Shown: positions 1 through 8,929, counted from the stretch's first letter. The stretch: 64,000 nt of DNA from Nitrospira sp. (GCA_030653545.1 JAURZE010000028.1:232417-296416); one strand, 5' to 3'. Numbers and translations are program-made. Notes: generated from the sequence alone by a model not told the origin.

Positions 1-160
1 TATCGTCATCACTCGCCAGGAGTCGATCAATGATGTGTCCCCAAGGGATTCCTCCCAGGAGAGTGCCCGAGGGATCGTGGATAAGAATCATTTCTTGGTC
101 TGCGTCGACCACGAGATACTTTCCTTGATGATCGGCGGTGGTGACGACGGGGTATTTCAT
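1..160 (-). CDS. PilZ-family protein paralog, N-terminal part (cut by window edge)
   Basis: Reading the minus strand from the ATG at 158-160 gives 53 open codons that run off the left edge. The peptide begins MKYPVVTTADHQGKYLVVDA and later reads IPWGHIIDRLLA. It aligns without gaps to the N-terminus of the next gene upstream (213-731): both have K-x-L-x-x-D-A, then G-x-x-x-G, then W-x-x-x-I-D-x-x-L-A. A GAGGTTC ribosome site precedes the ATG. It is therefore probably a second copy of the same N-terminal module, perhaps also followed by a PilZ domain outside the window. The function is not visible; the paralogy is direct sequence evidence. Confidence 0.6.
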   Translation of the reverse strand, partial: MKYPVVTTADHQGKYLVVDADQEMILIHDPSGTLLGGIPWGHIIDRLLASDDD

Positions 161-212
161 TTATGAAGAACCTCAGTCGCTTTGGCGCAAAGGAGGGCAG
201 TCAATCGATACT

Positions 213-731
213 TCAAGCGGCCCGTTCGGCGCCATCGAGGGTTTTCACGATGGCCAAGATACGATCCCGTGCTTCTGGCTGAATGTCTGTAAATCGAACG
301 CCCATGCCGGGACTAAATGTGTATTGATCCGCCTTGGGACAGACCCAGGCAACGACTCCTTTGGCCTGGATCCACTCGGAGGGCTGTTCCGGAAGGGAGA
401 AGTCCATGGCGAGTTTGGTGCCGACCGGGAGGGGCGTTGTGCTTTCGATAAAGAGCCCGCCTCCGCCGATCCCCCCCGCCCGGCTATCGTAGCGGTCTCC
501 TTCCGGAGTCTTGTAGCGCACTCGAAACGCCAGATTAATGCGGGGTTCAGAGCGCGTTTCTTTGGGAAGGTTGGGCTTGCGGTAGGCGAGGATTTGATCA
601 ATGACGAAATCCCAGGAGAGGCTTCCGATCGCCTCACCGTTGTTCCCGAGGAGATTCACGATTTCTCGTGAGGCGTCCAGTTCGAGGGTTTTCCCTTTGT
701 GGCGAAGGCTGAGGGATACAGGGAGTTTCAC
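213..731 (-). CDS. PilZ domain protein (probable c-di-GMP binding)
   Basis: A 172-aa protein with two parts. Residues 1-52 form a small beta-rich module ending in W-D-F-V-I-D-Q-I-L-A. Residues about 58-160 form a PilZ-like domain with an RxxxR box (RSEPR) and a glycine-rich stretch, DSRAGGIGGGGLFI, where the family has (D/N)xSxxG. The second motif is degenerate, as in the Myxococcus-type PilZ subfamily, so c-di-GMP binding is likely but not certain. No membrane segment or output domain is present, so it probably acts by protein contact. The N-terminal module recurs in the gene just downstream (1-160), suggesting a tandem duplication. The two genes are 52 bases apart and probably co-transcribed. 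Confidence 0.75.
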   Translation of the reverse strand: MKLPVSLSLRHKGKTLELDASREIVNLLGNNGEAIGSLSWDFVIDQILAYRKPNLPKETRSEPRINLAFRVRYKTPEGDRYDSRAGGIGGGGLFIESTTPLPVGTKLAMDFSLPEQPSEWIQAKGVVAWVCPKADQYTFSPGMGVRFTDIQPEARDRILAIVKTLDGAERAA

Positions 732-877
732 GAGGCCTCCTAGCGCGATTCAGATACTCCCCAAATATAGCGGGTTATTTTATGTTGTCGAGTAATACGT
801 GAGAATCATCCGAAAAGCCGCAAGGCAGGCCGAGGTAACCAGTATTGGGGGAATACGCAGGAAGGGAAAAGTGGTGC

Positions 878-901
878 GCCGGGCCACGCGGGCGGCCCGG
901 C
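878..901 (-). terminator. Hairpin downstream of clpX, probable terminator
   Basis: A perfect 8-bp stem (878-885 with 894-901, GCCGGGCC/GGCCCGGC) with an 8-base loop lies just past the clpX stop codon. Read on the minus strand it is followed by CACCACTTTTCCC, a short and interrupted T-run. Position and stem strength fit an intrinsic terminator for the tig-clpP-clpX transcript; the weak T-run lowers certainty. Confidence 0.5.
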
Positions 902-914
902 TGCAAGGTCGCGT

Positions 915-2171
915 TTATGCGCTTTTCGCGTCTTTGTCCTGCTCGAAAATGCGAATCGGGGGGTTCTTTCCGGAGATCGCATCTTCCGTGATGAGGACTT
1001 CTTTGATTTGCTTTTGCGACGGGGCGTCGTACATCACGTCCAGCATCACTTCTTCAAGGATCGCACGGAGTCCTCGGGCCCCGGTTTTCTGCAGATAGGC
1101 TTTGCGCGCGACGGCGCCGAGCGCTCCGTCGGTAAATTTGAGTTTCACTTTTTCGAAGGAGAGCAATTTCTCATATTGTTTCGTCAGGGCGTTGCGTGGT
1201 TCGGTCAAGATCCGAACCAGCGCCCGCTCATCCAACTCTTCCAGCGTCGCGACAACGGGGACGCGACCCACAAACTCCGGGATGAGTCCGTACTTGAGGA
1301 AATCCTCCGGCTGCACGTGGGCGAGCATTTCTCCCAGTCGAGCCTCGCTGCGTCCGCGAATTTCAGCCCCAAAGCCCATCGATTTGCGATTCAAGCGCTG
1401 TTCGACGAGCGATTCCAGTCCGACGAACGCCCCTCCGCAGATGAAGAGGATATTGCTCGTGTTCACCTGGATGAACTCTTGGTGGGGATGCTTCCGTCCG
1501 CCTTGCGGCGGGACATTGGCTACGGTGCCTTCGATCAGCTTGAGCAGGGCTTGTTGCACACCTTCTCCGGAGACGTCGCGCGTGATCGAGGGACTGTCGC
1601 TCTTGCGGCTGATCTTATCGATTTCATCAATGTAGACGATGCCTCGTTCAGCCCGTTCGACATCGTAATCAGCTGCCTGGAGGAGCTTGAGGATGATGTT
1701 TTCCACATCTTCCCCCACGTACCCGGCTTCCGTCAGGGTTGTGGCGTCAGCCATGGTAAAGGGGACATCGAGATACTTGGCCAGGGTCTGGGCCAGCAGG
1801 GTCTTTCCCGTCCCGGTCGGGCCGACGACGAGGATGTTTCCTTTTTGGAGTTCGACATCGTCGACGTCTTTTTCCTTGGAGGAAATACGTTTGTAGTGAT
1901 TGTGGACGGCGACGGAGAGAATGCGCTTCGCGCGGTCTTGTCCCACAACGTATTGATCGAGGTGGTGCTTGATATCGGCTGGTTTTTTGAGCTTGGAGGA
2001 GATTTCTTCCTTGGCTTCTTCCCAGTCTTCCGCGATGATGTCGTTGCAGAGATTGACGCATTCGTCACAGATATAGACGGTCGGCCCCGCGATCAGCTTG
2101 CGTACTTCATCGCGGCTTTTTCCGCAAAAGGAACACCGCAAATGTCGATCCACCTTCTCCTGCTTGGCCAT
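915..2171 (-). CDS. clpX: ATP-dependent Clp protease ATP-binding subunit ClpX
   Basis: AAA+ unfoldase that recognises tagged proteins, unfolds them and feeds them into the ClpP chamber in the cytoplasm. The 418-aa protein has the ClpX zinc-binding domain (Cys13, Cys16, Cys35, Cys38), Walker A GPTGTGKT at 117-124, the GYVGEDV pore loop at 150-156, Walker B ending IDEIDK near 178-186, and the [10 protein letters not shown] segment that corresponds to the ClpP-docking loop region. The start at 2171 is chosen because AGGAGG lies at the right distance and the protein begins just before the zinc finger; a longer in-frame ORF starting at 2270 would run through clpP. clpX follows clpP by 13 bases. 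Length and motifs are normal for the family. Confidence 0.98.
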   Translation of the reverse strand: MAKQEKVDRHLRCSFCGKSRDEVRKLIAGPTVYICDECVNLCNDIIAEDWEEAKEEISSKLKKPADIKHHLDQYVVGQDRAKRILSVAVHNHYKRISSKEKDVDDVELQKGNILVVGPTGTGKTLLAQTLAKYLDVPFTMADATTLTEAGYVGEDVENIILKLLQAADYDVERAERGIVYIDEIDKISRKSDSPSITRDVSGEGVQQALLKLIEGTVANVPPQGGRKHPHQEFIQVNTSNILFICGGAFVGLESLVEQRLNRKSMGFGAEIRGRSEARLGEMLAHVQPEDFLKYGLIPEFVGRVPVVATLEELDERALVRILTEPRNALTKQYEKLLSFEKVKLKFTDGALGAVARKAYLQKTGARGLRAILEEVMLDVMYDAPSQKQIKEVLITEDAISGKNPPIRIFEQDKDAKSA

Positions 2172-2184
2172 GCGTCCTCCTGTG

Positions 2185-2823
2185 TTACTTACCCTTGGCG
2201 CCGTCTTTGGCTGCGTCCCCAGACTCCACGGACTTGAGTCCTTTGGTCTGTCGGGAAATGACTTCGTCAATCAGGCCGTAGGTTTTGGCCTCTTCGGCGG
2301 ACATGAAATAATCGCGTTCGGTATCGTGAGAGATCTTTTCGATCGGCTGGCCGGTGTGCTTCGCCATAATCTCGTTCAACCGTTCGCGGATTTTGAGAAT
2401 CTCTCGGGCATGAATGTCGATTTCAGTGGCCTGTCCTTGGAATCCACCGAGCGGTTGATGAATCATGACGCGCGCATTAGGCAGAGCATAGCGCTTGCCT
2501 TTCGCGCCGGCGGTGAGGAGTAAGGCGCCCATGCTGGCAGCCTGGCCGAGGCAGATGGTGTTGATCGGTGGTTTCACATATTGCATCGTGTCATAGATGC
2601 CAAGGCCTGCGGTGACGCTGCCGCCGGGAGAATTCACGTAGAGATTGATGTCCTTTTCTGGGTCTTCGGCCTCAAGGAATAAGAGCTGGGCAATGACAAG
2701 ATTCGCGAACATGTCATCGATCGGCGCGCCCAAGAAAATGATGCGGTCTTTCAGGAGCCGGGAGTAGATATCGTAGGAGCGTTCGCCTCGATTGGTTTGT
2801 TCGACTACGATCGGGACCAACAT
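2185..2823 (-). CDS. clpP: ATP-dependent Clp protease proteolytic subunit ClpP
   Basis: Serine protease that forms the double-heptamer degradation chamber for ClpX substrates. From the start at 2823 (AAAGGAA ribosome site) the protein has 212 residues. The catalytic triad falls at Ser97 (GQAASMGA), His122 (IHQPLGG) and Asp171 (TERDYFMS), which matches the numbering of mature E. coli ClpP. An upstream ATG seven codons earlier is possible but leaves the ribosome site inside the gene. The C-terminal 20 residues are charged and family-specific. It lies between tig and clpX in one transcription unit. Confidence 0.98.
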   Translation of the reverse strand: MLVPIVVEQTNRGERSYDIYSRLLKDRIIFLGAPIDDMFANLVIAQLLFLEAEDPEKDINLYVNSPGGSVTAGLGIYDTMQYVKPPINTICLGQAASMGALLLTAGAKGKRYALPNARVMIHQPLGGFQGQATEIDIHAREILKIRERLNEIMAKHTGQPIEKISHDTERDYFMSAEEAKTYGLIDEVISRQTKGLKSVESGDAAKDGAKGK

Positions 2824-2889
2824 AGATTGAATTCCTTTCCGCAATGTTTGGAGCGCGCTACTCGTTCGAGGCGCTTGCAGGCACCGTGT

Positions 2890-4212
2890 CTAACCTTGGA
2901 TCACAGAGTTGCGGTATACAAAGTCCAACGCTTTATCCGCCAGGATGCGCGAGCGCAATTCTTCGATGGAATCCTGGCCGCCGGCTTGAATCATCTTCAC
3001 GAGCTCAGCCATCGGGACGCGGAGTTCGGTAGCCAGTCTGGTGACTTCGTTGTTCATATCTTCCTGGCTGACCGAGATCGCTTCCTTCGTGGCAATGGCT
3101 TCGAGGATCAGGCCGACTTTGACGCGCCGGTTGGCTTCGTCGCGGTTTTCTTCGCGGATGGCCTTGAGTTCTTCGGCCGTGGCAGCGGGTGATGGGTCGG
3201 TGGCCTTTCCGCGTTGCCGCTCTTGGAGTCTCTGCCGGACGATGGCGTCCAATTCACGAGTGACAAGGGTTTCAGGCAGGTCAAAGTGGTGCGTTTCCGC
3301 CAGCCGTTTGAGAATCGTATCTTTGTAGGATTCATCAATGTCGCGCTTGAGAGCTTTTTCCATCTCACTGCGCAGCTTGTCCTTGATTTCCTGAAGCGAC
3401 GAAAAGGGCCCGCAATCCTTGGCAAATTCGTCGTCGAGTGCCGGGAGCGTTTTCTGTTTCACGCCTTTGATGGCCAGGCTGAACTTCACGGTCTTGCCGG
3501 CGACCCGGGTATCGGGATGACTATTGGGATAGTTCTGAGGAATTTCGACGGTGTCTCCGTCTTTCTTGCCGACTAAAAAACTGTCGATTTCAATGCCGAG
3601 GAGTGCGGCTTTGGAACCGACTTTGTGAAGCTGGCCTTCTTTCTTGGTTCCCTCGAGCGGCGTGCCATCGAGAAAGCCTTCGAGGTCAACGACGGCAAAA
3701 TCTCCATCGCTTAATGCGGTGCCGGGCGCGGCCGCTTCAAGCCTTGCCTGTTGTTCACGCAGGACATCAAGCGCCCGATCGAGCTGTTCGTCGGTGACGG
3801 TCCGTTTGTCCGGCTTCAGTGAAATCGGGTTCGGGGCTTTGTAGTCACGCAGTTCAATGGTCGGCTTGATTTCGACGGTGGCCGTGAAGGTGAAGGGTTC
3901 GTCCTTCTTGATTTTGACGCGTTCCAGCGGCGGGATCTCGACCAGAACCGGGCTGATGCCGGCCTCGCGGACGGCGCGGTCGTAGAAATCCGGTACGATA
4001 CTGCGAATGACGTCTTCCTCAACTTCTTTAGCGTACCGTTTTTCGAGGAGCCCTAGCGGGGCTTTCCCGGGGCGGAAGCCGGGGATGCGTACTTGGCGGT
4101 TCAGTTCCGTATAGGCGCGCGAGAAGCGCTGTGTGACTTCATGCGCAGGGACTTCGATTTTCAAGGCCCGCTTCATGGGGCCCAGCTCGGTCATTTCCAT
4201 CTTCATCGTCAT
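2890..4212 (-). CDS. tig: Trigger factor (ribosome-associated chaperone)
   Basis: Peptidyl-prolyl isomerase and holdase that binds ribosomal protein L23 and shields nascent chains. The 440-aa product has the N-terminal ribosome-binding domain with the signature region IPGFRPGKAPLGLLEKRY, a central FKBP-like PPIase domain around residues 150-240, and a long helical C-terminal domain. The start at 4212 is preceded by GGAAGGATA; an in-frame ORF continues upstream to 4311 through the tRNA-Leu gene and is not coding. First gene of tig-clpP-clpX, an arrangement common across bacteria that couples folding with Clp proteolysis. Confidence 0.96.
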   Translation of the reverse strand: MTMKMEMTELGPMKRALKIEVPAHEVTQRFSRAYTELNRQVRIPGFRPGKAPLGLLEKRYAKEVEEDVIRSIVPDFYDRAVREAGISPVLVEIPPLERVKIKKDEPFTFTATVEIKPTIELRDYKAPNPISLKPDKRTVTDEQLDRALDVLREQQARLEAAAPGTALSDGDFAVVDLEGFLDGTPLEGTKKEGQLHKVGSKAALLGIEIDSFLVGKKDGDTVEIPQNYPNSHPDTRVAGKTVKFSLAIKGVKQKTLPALDDEFAKDCGPFSSLQEIKDKLRSEMEKALKRDIDESYKDTILKRLAETHHFDLPETLVTRELDAIVRQRLQERQRGKATDPSPAATAEELKAIREENRDEANRRVKVGLILEAIATKEAISVSQEDMNNEVTRLATELRVPMAELVKMIQAGGQDSIEELRSRILADKALDFVYRNSVIQG

Positions 4213-4271
4213 GCGTCCATATCCTTCCACGTTCCATAAGGGGCGGGCCCAAACGGAGTTGCCGTCAAATT

Positions 4272-4354
4272 TGGTGCGAGCGGAGGGACTTGAACCCCCA
4301 CGGTTACCCACGAGATCCTAAGTCTCGCGCGTCTGCCAGTTTCGCCACGCTCGC
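4272..4354 (-). tRNA. tRNA-Leu(UAG), CCA encoded
   Basis: Minus strand. The acceptor stem GCGAGCG pairs with CGCTCGC, followed by discriminator A and an encoded CCA. The anticodon arm is CGAGA-CTTAGGA-TCTCG with anticodon TAG. A long variable arm, typical of Leu, precedes the T-arm with loop GTTCAAGTC. Total length is 83 nt with CCA. It sits 59 bases upstream of tig on the same strand and may be co-transcribed with it. Confidence 0.93.
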
Positions 4355-4423
4355 ACGGTGGGGAGCATCGCGGGGCTGTCGCCGTGGATGCTGAGACAGC
4401 AAAACACGCGATTGTGTAAGCCT

Positions 4424-4454
4424 TTTGTACCGTCGAAGGCGACCTACTGTCAAC
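4424..4454 (-). promoter_or_regulatory. Possible sigma70 promoter for tRNA-Leu / tig operon
   Basis: On the minus strand a perfect TTGACA (4449-4454) is followed, after 19 bases, by TACAAA (4424-4429). The spacer is longer than optimal, so this is a candidate only. The implied start is about 65 bases upstream of the tRNA-Leu 5' end. Confidence 0.4.
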
Positions 4455-4710
4455 CCATACTCCCGTGGGGTTTATGCAGTTCTGAGTGCCTGGACCGCGA
4501 CCAATAGAGAGCAGTGAAGACCATGAGCAGGGGGCTGTAGGGATTGGCCTGCCTGAAGGGGGAGGTGGGAGTGGAAACGGATGGGTCCTGGCTCGTCCTG
4601 GATGGGGAGAGTATACTGACCATATCGGTGTCCGGCGGTGAGGTCTGTATGGCCGGAGACTGCAAGATCTGGTTTATCTCGAGCTTCCGCATGGGTAAGG
4701 AGGTGGTGAG
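4455..4710. other. Intergenic region, no gene recognised
   Basis: Together with the promoter segment this is a 356-base gap between tRNA-Leu and the HEAT-repeat gene. Short ORFs on both strands overlap each other and lack convincing ribosome sites or domain character. I see only the AAGGAGGTG ribosome site of the next gene at its right end. Confidence 0.5.
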
Positions 4711-5793
4711 ATGTATCGCTACTCTGTCTTTATTTCCATCATCGTCAGTTGGACCCTGATCCTATGGAGTGCTCCGGCTGGGGCGTATCGGGAGTATTTT
4801 ACCGCTGAACAGAAAGCGCAGCTCGATAAGATTCAAGTAGTGCTCGTCGAGACGCTCGCTCTGACCGATAAGGGAGCGGGTGATCCCGGTCCATTGTCTT
4901 CGGTCGTGTCGCGCCGTCTCGGCGAGGTCGGCTACAGCGTGGTGCAGGATGCCTCGAAGACGCATGATGCGGTATTCCGAGTGAAATGCGAACAGCGCAA
5001 GACCTGGGAGGGCACGGCCTCTTCGGGGGGAGACAATGATCTGCCTGACGCCCCTTCTCGCCTCTGGAAAGGCCCGGCCTGCCAGCTGACGTATGCCTTA
5101 GGCGGGATGAAGATCAAATGGCAGAAGGAAGTCCGCACAGATTTTGAGGATGCCTCTGCCGCCGCTCAGGCTGTTCAGGCCGGAGATCCCGGCAGTTTTG
5201 CCATGGCGCGTCTAAAGGATCAGCTTGAGAAGTATGAGTTCCCGTTGGTTCTCGCAGCCGAATGGGGCCATGCCGACCGATTGCTGAAGCTGATGGATTC
5301 TTCAGAGACGAGTCTTCCCAGGAAGGTAAAGATTATTTCGCTGTTGGGGGAAATGCAGGCGGATGAGGCTTTGCCGAAGCTGAAGCAGGTACTCCAGGAT
5401 CGTGATCTGGCCAAGCAGGCCCTGGTGGCGATGGGTAACCTGGGGAAGGAAGGGATTCCGCTGCTCGTGGATGTCATGAATACGTCCACAATGGTGGATA
5501 TGCAGGCCTCTGCCGCGAAGGGTTTGGGACAATTGGGCGGCGTGCACGGCGACGCGTCAGTTGTTCTTCCTTTGCTGGCCAAGCTGCAAGATCCGAAAAC
5601 CGATTGGACGGTGCTGACCGAAGTGGCTTGGGCGTTGGGTAAGATTCCCGACAAGCGGTCGATCCAACCACTCTATGATTTGGATAAGAAGCTGCAGAAA
5701 CTGCGGGATCCGGACAATCAGGCGCTAAAGAAATTGAAGGAAGCCGTTTTTTGGGCGATCAAGCAATGCGATACCTGGGATCAATACAGCTAG
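4711..5793 (+). CDS. Exported HEAT-repeat protein, function unknown
   Basis: A 360-aa protein with an N-terminal signal peptide (hydrophobic core in the first 20 residues, likely cleavage after SAPAGA). After a 150-residue region of no recognised fold, the C-terminal half (about 185-350) consists of HEAT/PBS-like helical repeats, for example ADEALPKLKQVLQDRDLAKQ and AAKGLGQLGG, ending with VAWALGKIPDKRSIQPLYDL. Such repeats usually serve as protein-binding scaffolds. A strong AAGGAGGTG ribosome site fixes the start. It stands alone, convergent with the CGNR regulator downstream. No partner is indicated by context; periplasmic location is inferred from the signal peptide. Confidence 0.75.
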   Translation: MYRYSVFISIIVSWTLILWSAPAGAYREYFTAEQKAQLDKIQVVLVETLALTDKGAGDPGPLSSVVSRRLGEVGYSVVQDASKTHDAVFRVKCEQRKTWEGTASSGGDNDLPDAPSRLWKGPACQLTYALGGMKIKWQKEVRTDFEDASAAAQAVQAGDPGSFAMARLKDQLEKYEFPLVLAAEWGHADRLLKLMDSSETSLPRKVKIISLLGEMQADEALPKLKQVLQDRDLAKQALVAMGNLGKEGIPLLVDVMNTSTMVDMQASAAKGLGQLGGVHGDASVVLPLLAKLQDPKTDWTVLTEVAWALGKIPDKRSIQPLYDLDKKLQKLRDPDNQALKKLKEAVFWAIKQCDTWDQYS

Positions 5794-5838
5794 AACAACG
5801 AGGGCGCCTTAGGCTGTGGGAGAGTCTCGCAGGATCGC

Positions 5839-6447
5839 TCAAATCTTCGGATGGCGGCGCTGTCTCTCGAAAAAGGAGGCAACCTTCATCCGATTGCCGC
5901 AGAGTTGCATGCTACACCATGTGCGCGAGTGGTTTTTCGAGTTGTCATAAAAGTAAAGGATGCAGGCGTCGTTCGCGCATTTCTTGATTAAGGTCGGGGT
6001 TGTGTCACAGAGAAGGTTGCTCGCCGCCTCTGCAATTGGCGCCATCAGGCCTTTATGCGTGTCGACAATCGAGTGAAAGCGCTGCTCAAACCCTTCCTTG
6101 GTTTTCACGAGCTGTAGATACCCAGGTCGCTGTGACAAGCTGCCATTGACGGAATTTATCGCTGATTCAGGAATAGGCTTGTGTGTGGCGAGTCGCTCTG
6201 CAAGCGTTCTCAAGTCGGTCCGTAGGTGTTTTCCGCGCTGGAGCCACATGGTGCCCTCTTCGTGAGTCAGGGTCGTCCTTATTGAGTCTGATTGAGGTGG
6301 CGTAAGGACGTCGGCCTCAACCAGCCAAGAGAGTAACGTGCTGAAGTCTCCAAGCAGATCAGTTCGCTCGCCCTTCACAATTATCTCGGTGTTGATGAAA
6401 TCAAGCGCCAGATGATTGCCAATAAATAGAAACGTCGATTTCCCCAT
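5839..6447 (-). CDS. CGNR zinc-finger transcriptional regulator (ABATE domain)
   Basis: A 202-aa predicted regulator. The N-terminus has the ABATE-domain signature (GNHLALDFINTE). The C-terminus has the CGNR zinc finger: CANDACILYFYDNS, then RTWCSMQLCGNRMK, giving two Cys pairs and the name-giving CGNR box, expected to bind DNA. The third in-frame ATG (6447) is chosen because AAGGGGAA lies 7 bases upstream of it; earlier ATGs lack spacing. It is divergent from the DsrE gene, sharing a 132-base intergenic region, so it is the likely regulator of that group and possibly of itself. Ligand unknown. Confidence 0.85.
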   Translation of the reverse strand: MGKSTFLFIGNHLALDFINTEIIVKGERTDLLGDFSTLLSWLVEADVLTPPQSDSIRTTLTHEEGTMWLQRGKHLRTDLRTLAERLATHKPIPESAINSVNGSLSQRPGYLQLVKTKEGFEQRFHSIVDTHKGLMAPIAEAASNLLCDTTPTLIKKCANDACILYFYDNSKNHSRTWCSMQLCGNRMKVASFFERQRRHPKI

Positions 6448-6494
6448 AGTCATCTTCCCCTTCACGCACTTGCTTGTAACCGACAATAGCCTAT

Positions 6495-6523
6495 TTGACA
6501 AGTTAGTTTCCATTCTGTATAAC
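6495..6523 (+). promoter_or_regulatory. Sigma70-type promoter for the DsrE gene group
   Basis: TTGACA at 6495-6500, a 17-base spacer, then TATAAC at 6518-6523. This is nearly the consensus, with a start site expected near 6530, 50 bases before the DsrE ATG. It lies in the region divergent to the CGNR regulator, whose own promoter must overlap, so competition or repression at this site is plausible. Confidence 0.75.
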
Positions 6524-6579
6524 CATCAAAATATAATAACAGCGGTTAATTATAGCCGACGTAGTCAAGGGAGGAAGCT

Positions 6580-6954
6580 ATGAAGACTGCCATCATCATT
6601 CTGTCCGATCCGAAGAGTGGTTCCGAAGAAGCGCTTGGGCGAGTCTTTAATGCGCTGGCCCTGGCGTCCGAATGTAAACAGAAGGGCGACGAAGTCGCCG
6701 TGGTGTTTAACGGCGCCGGCACGCGCTGGCCGGCTGAGCTGACCAAGCTCTCGCATCCGACCAATGGTCTCTACAATGCCGTTCGCGATGTCGTGCAAGG
6801 CGCCTCATGCGGTTGTGCGGAGGTCTTTGGAGCGATGGAAGGTGTTAAAGCTTGCGGAGTCCCGATTGTGAAAGACCATGCATTGGCCGGGACAGCAGGC
6901 CTCTTAAGTTTGCGGCGCTACCTGGCGGAAGGCTGGCAGACGATCGTATTTTGA
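6580..6954 (+). CDS. DsrE-family protein
   Basis: A 124-aa cytoplasmic protein of the DsrE/DsrF-like fold. It begins MKTAIIILSDPKSGSEEALGR, has the typical A-N/V-V-V-F-N-G-A-G-T-R-W region after strand two, and a cysteine-containing stretch, CGCAEVFGAMEGVKACGVP. DsrE proteins take part in sulfur relay or bind small ligands; the clustered cysteines (SCGC and KACG) would suit sulfur or metal handling, but that is inference. GGGAGGA ribosome site. First gene behind the strong promoter at 6495; the PNPOx-like gene follows 71 bases later. Often annotated simply as DsrE family. Confidence 0.8.
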   Translation: MKTAIIILSDPKSGSEEALGRVFNALALASECKQKGDEVAVVFNGAGTRWPAELTKLSHPTNGLYNAVRDVVQGASCGCAEVFGAMEGVKACGVPIVKDHALAGTAGLLSLRRYLAEGWQTIVF

Positions 6955-7025
6955 GTCGATTCCCAGGAGACGGCCCTGCGCCGTCTCCTGAATTGGCTGG
7001 AACCGAAGACGAGCGGGGAGAGACG

Positions 7026-7625
7026 ATGGCAACGAAGTATCTCGATCTGATGTTCACGGATGCCGTGTGCCGCGCGCAGACCCAGTATTACGGACAGGCT
7101 GGCAAGATTGCGGGCGCTCCTGATCGTGATCTATTGGGGCCAGCAGAAGCTGAATTCATCGCGATGCGAGACAGCTTCTATATCGGTTCGATCAGCGAAA
7201 GCGGATGGCCCTATATCCAGCATCGCGGCGGGCCTGTAGGATTTCTGCGATTGATCGACGGGAGGACCTTGGTCTTTGCCGACTACAAGGGCAATCGGCA
7301 GCTGCTGAGCACAGGCAATGTGTCGGTGAACGATCGGGTGGCGCTCTTTCTTATGGACTACAAGAACCGAGCGCGCTTGAAAATTCTGGGCCATGCCCGT
7401 TTCGAAGATGCCTTGGTGCATCCGGAACTGATCGAACAGGTGACGGACCTCAAGATGAGGTCGAGCGTGGAGCGGCTGGTCTTCATCGATGTGGTTTCAT
7501 TCGACTGGAACTGCCCGAAGTATATTTCGCCGCGTTATTCGGCGGAAGAAGTTGAGGAGCTTGCCGGTCCGTTGAGAAAGCGTATTGCCGAACTGGAGGC
7601 AGAACTTCATACTAAGAAATCGTGA
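7026..7625 (+). CDS. Pyridoxamine 5'-phosphate oxidase family (flavin-binding) protein
   Basis: A 199-aa protein of the split-barrel FMN-binding type. Core features are the FYIGSISESGWPYIQHRGGP strand pair and the VFADYKGNRQLLSTGNV segment that shapes the flavin site. The last 25 residues form a charged helix. The family includes many nitroreductase-like or general stress flavoproteins, and the substrate cannot be told from sequence; it is not PdxH itself, which has a different C-terminal signature. Start 7026 is set by GGGGAGAG just upstream; a longer in-frame reading begins inside the DsrE gene. Co-directional with DsrE and the binding protein. Confidence 0.8.
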   Translation: MATKYLDLMFTDAVCRAQTQYYGQAGKIAGAPDRDLLGPAEAEFIAMRDSFYIGSISESGWPYIQHRGGPVGFLRLIDGRTLVFADYKGNRQLLSTGNVSVNDRVALFLMDYKNRARLKILGHARFEDALVHPELIEQVTDLKMRSSVERLVFIDVVSFDWNCPKYISPRYSAEEVEELAGPLRKRIAELEAELHTKKS

Positions 7626-7684
7626 TGGCTTTCTACCGCGAATGCACGCAGCACGAGCAGGTTGTCCGATAAAAGGAGGGACCA

Positions 7685-8929
7685 ATGAACGAGTTCTCAC
7701 GGAGACGGTTTTTGCAACTGTCCGCTGCGACCGGCGGGGCCTTGATATTCAGCGATCTCATTGGGCAAGTGCTGGGGGTCACGGGTAGGGCGAGTCTTGC
7801 CGCCACGGGTGAGCCGATCAAGATCGGCATTCTCGATCCATTGTCCAGTCCCTATAAGACGTCGTCGATTCATGATGTCCATGGCGCCAACGTGGCAGTG
7901 GATCTTTTCAATAAACGTGGTGGTGTGCTGGGCCGGCCGGTCGTCATCCTCGAAGCGGATGATGCGTCGAATCCGGAGACGGCCGTGAAGGTGGCGACGA
8001 AGTTCATCAAAGAAGACCGGGTCGACGTGCTGATGGGGACCTTCAACGCCGACTGTGCGCTGGTGGTATCGGAATTGGCGAAGAAGGAAAACAAGCTGTT
8101 CATGGTGACCGGGTCTCATCTTCCCGAGTTGAGTGGGGCCGCCTGCAATTCCCACACGTTTGTCTTCATGCCTCACGCAAGAATGTTGGCGCAAGCGGTG
8201 GTGCCGCATCTGGTGAAGGCCTACGGGACTCGGTGGTACATGATTACGACGAGTACGCTCGACGGCAAAGCCGCCGCGCAGGCCATGGCTGAAGCCGCGG
8301 AGGCGTATAAGGTGGAGTTGGTCGGCGAAGCCTTGATGCCTTTTGGATCCACGGACTTTGTGTCAGCCTTCAGCGCGGCCAAAGCCAAGGAGCCTACGGC
8401 GATCATTCTCAATCTCTATGGATGGGATCTTGTTCATGCCTTGAAGGGGTACGGCAAGCTGGAATTGGCGAAGGAGAAGATTGGGATCGGCGGGATGATC
8501 AGCGGAGAACAGATTGGGCGTCCGCTCGGCTATGCCAGCAATGCAGGAATCTGGGCTCTTATCTGGGACCCCAAGATCAATACCGAGAGCTCAAAGAGAT
8601 TCATCCAAGGCGTGATCGACAAGTACAACCATACTCCAACCTCCCGGTGCTATTTGGGGTATGCGGCGATGACGCAGATCCTCGAAGCGATCCAGCGGGC
8701 TGGTTCAACCGATACGGTAACGCTGATCAAGGCATTGGAAGGACACGAGTTCGATGGGCTGAAGGAAGGACGGTCTATCTTTCGCGCATCGGATCATCAG
8801 CACGTGCAAGATGTCCTAGTCGGGGAAGCCTTTGGAAAAGAACTGGGGCTAGGCCATTACAAGATTCTCGCCACGGTGCCGGGTCTCGCCAATATTGGGG
8901 CGGCGGACCAGCATCATTGCCAAATATAA
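7685..8929 (+). CDS. Tat-exported ABC-type substrate-binding protein (amino acid/urea/amide type)
   Basis: A 414-aa periplasmic type I binding protein. The N-terminus carries a twin-arginine signal, SRRRFLQLS, followed by a hydrophobic stretch. The mature part begins PIKIGILDPLSSPYKTSS and has the two-lobe pattern of the leucine/amide/urea (LivJ, AmiC, UrtA-like) family, including VVILEADDASNPETAVKVA and MGTFNADCALVVSELA. AAAGGAGGGACC is the ribosome site. There is no permease or ATPase gene beside it, so it is an orphan: either it serves a transporter elsewhere or acts as a sensor. It is separated from the PNPOx gene by 59 bases and may be in its transcript. Ligand unknown. Confidence 0.82.
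   Translation: MNEFSRRRFLQLSAATGGALIFSDLIGQVLGVTGRASLAATGEPIKIGILDPLSSPYKTSSIHDVHGANVAVDLFNKRGGVLGRPVVILEADDASNPETAVKVATKFIKEDRVDVLMGTFNADCALVVSELAKKENKLFMVTGSHLPELSGAACNSHTFVFMPHARMLAQAVVPHLVKAYGTRWYMITTSTLDGKAAAQAMAEAAEAYKVELVGEALMPFGSTDFVSAFSAAKAKEPTAIILNLYGWDLVHALKGYGKLELAKEKIGIGGMISGEQIGRPLGYASNAGIWALIWDPKINTESSKRFIQGVIDKYNHTPTSRCYLGYAAMTQILEAIQRAGSTDTVTLIKALEGHEFDGLKEGRSIFRASDHQHVQDVLVGEAFGKELGLGHYKILATVPGLANIGAADQHHCQI

Noticed and set aside
1008..2237. 409-codon plus-strand ORF opposite clpX
   Set aside because: It is an antisense shadow of the certain clpX and clpP genes, with no domain or ribosome site of its own.
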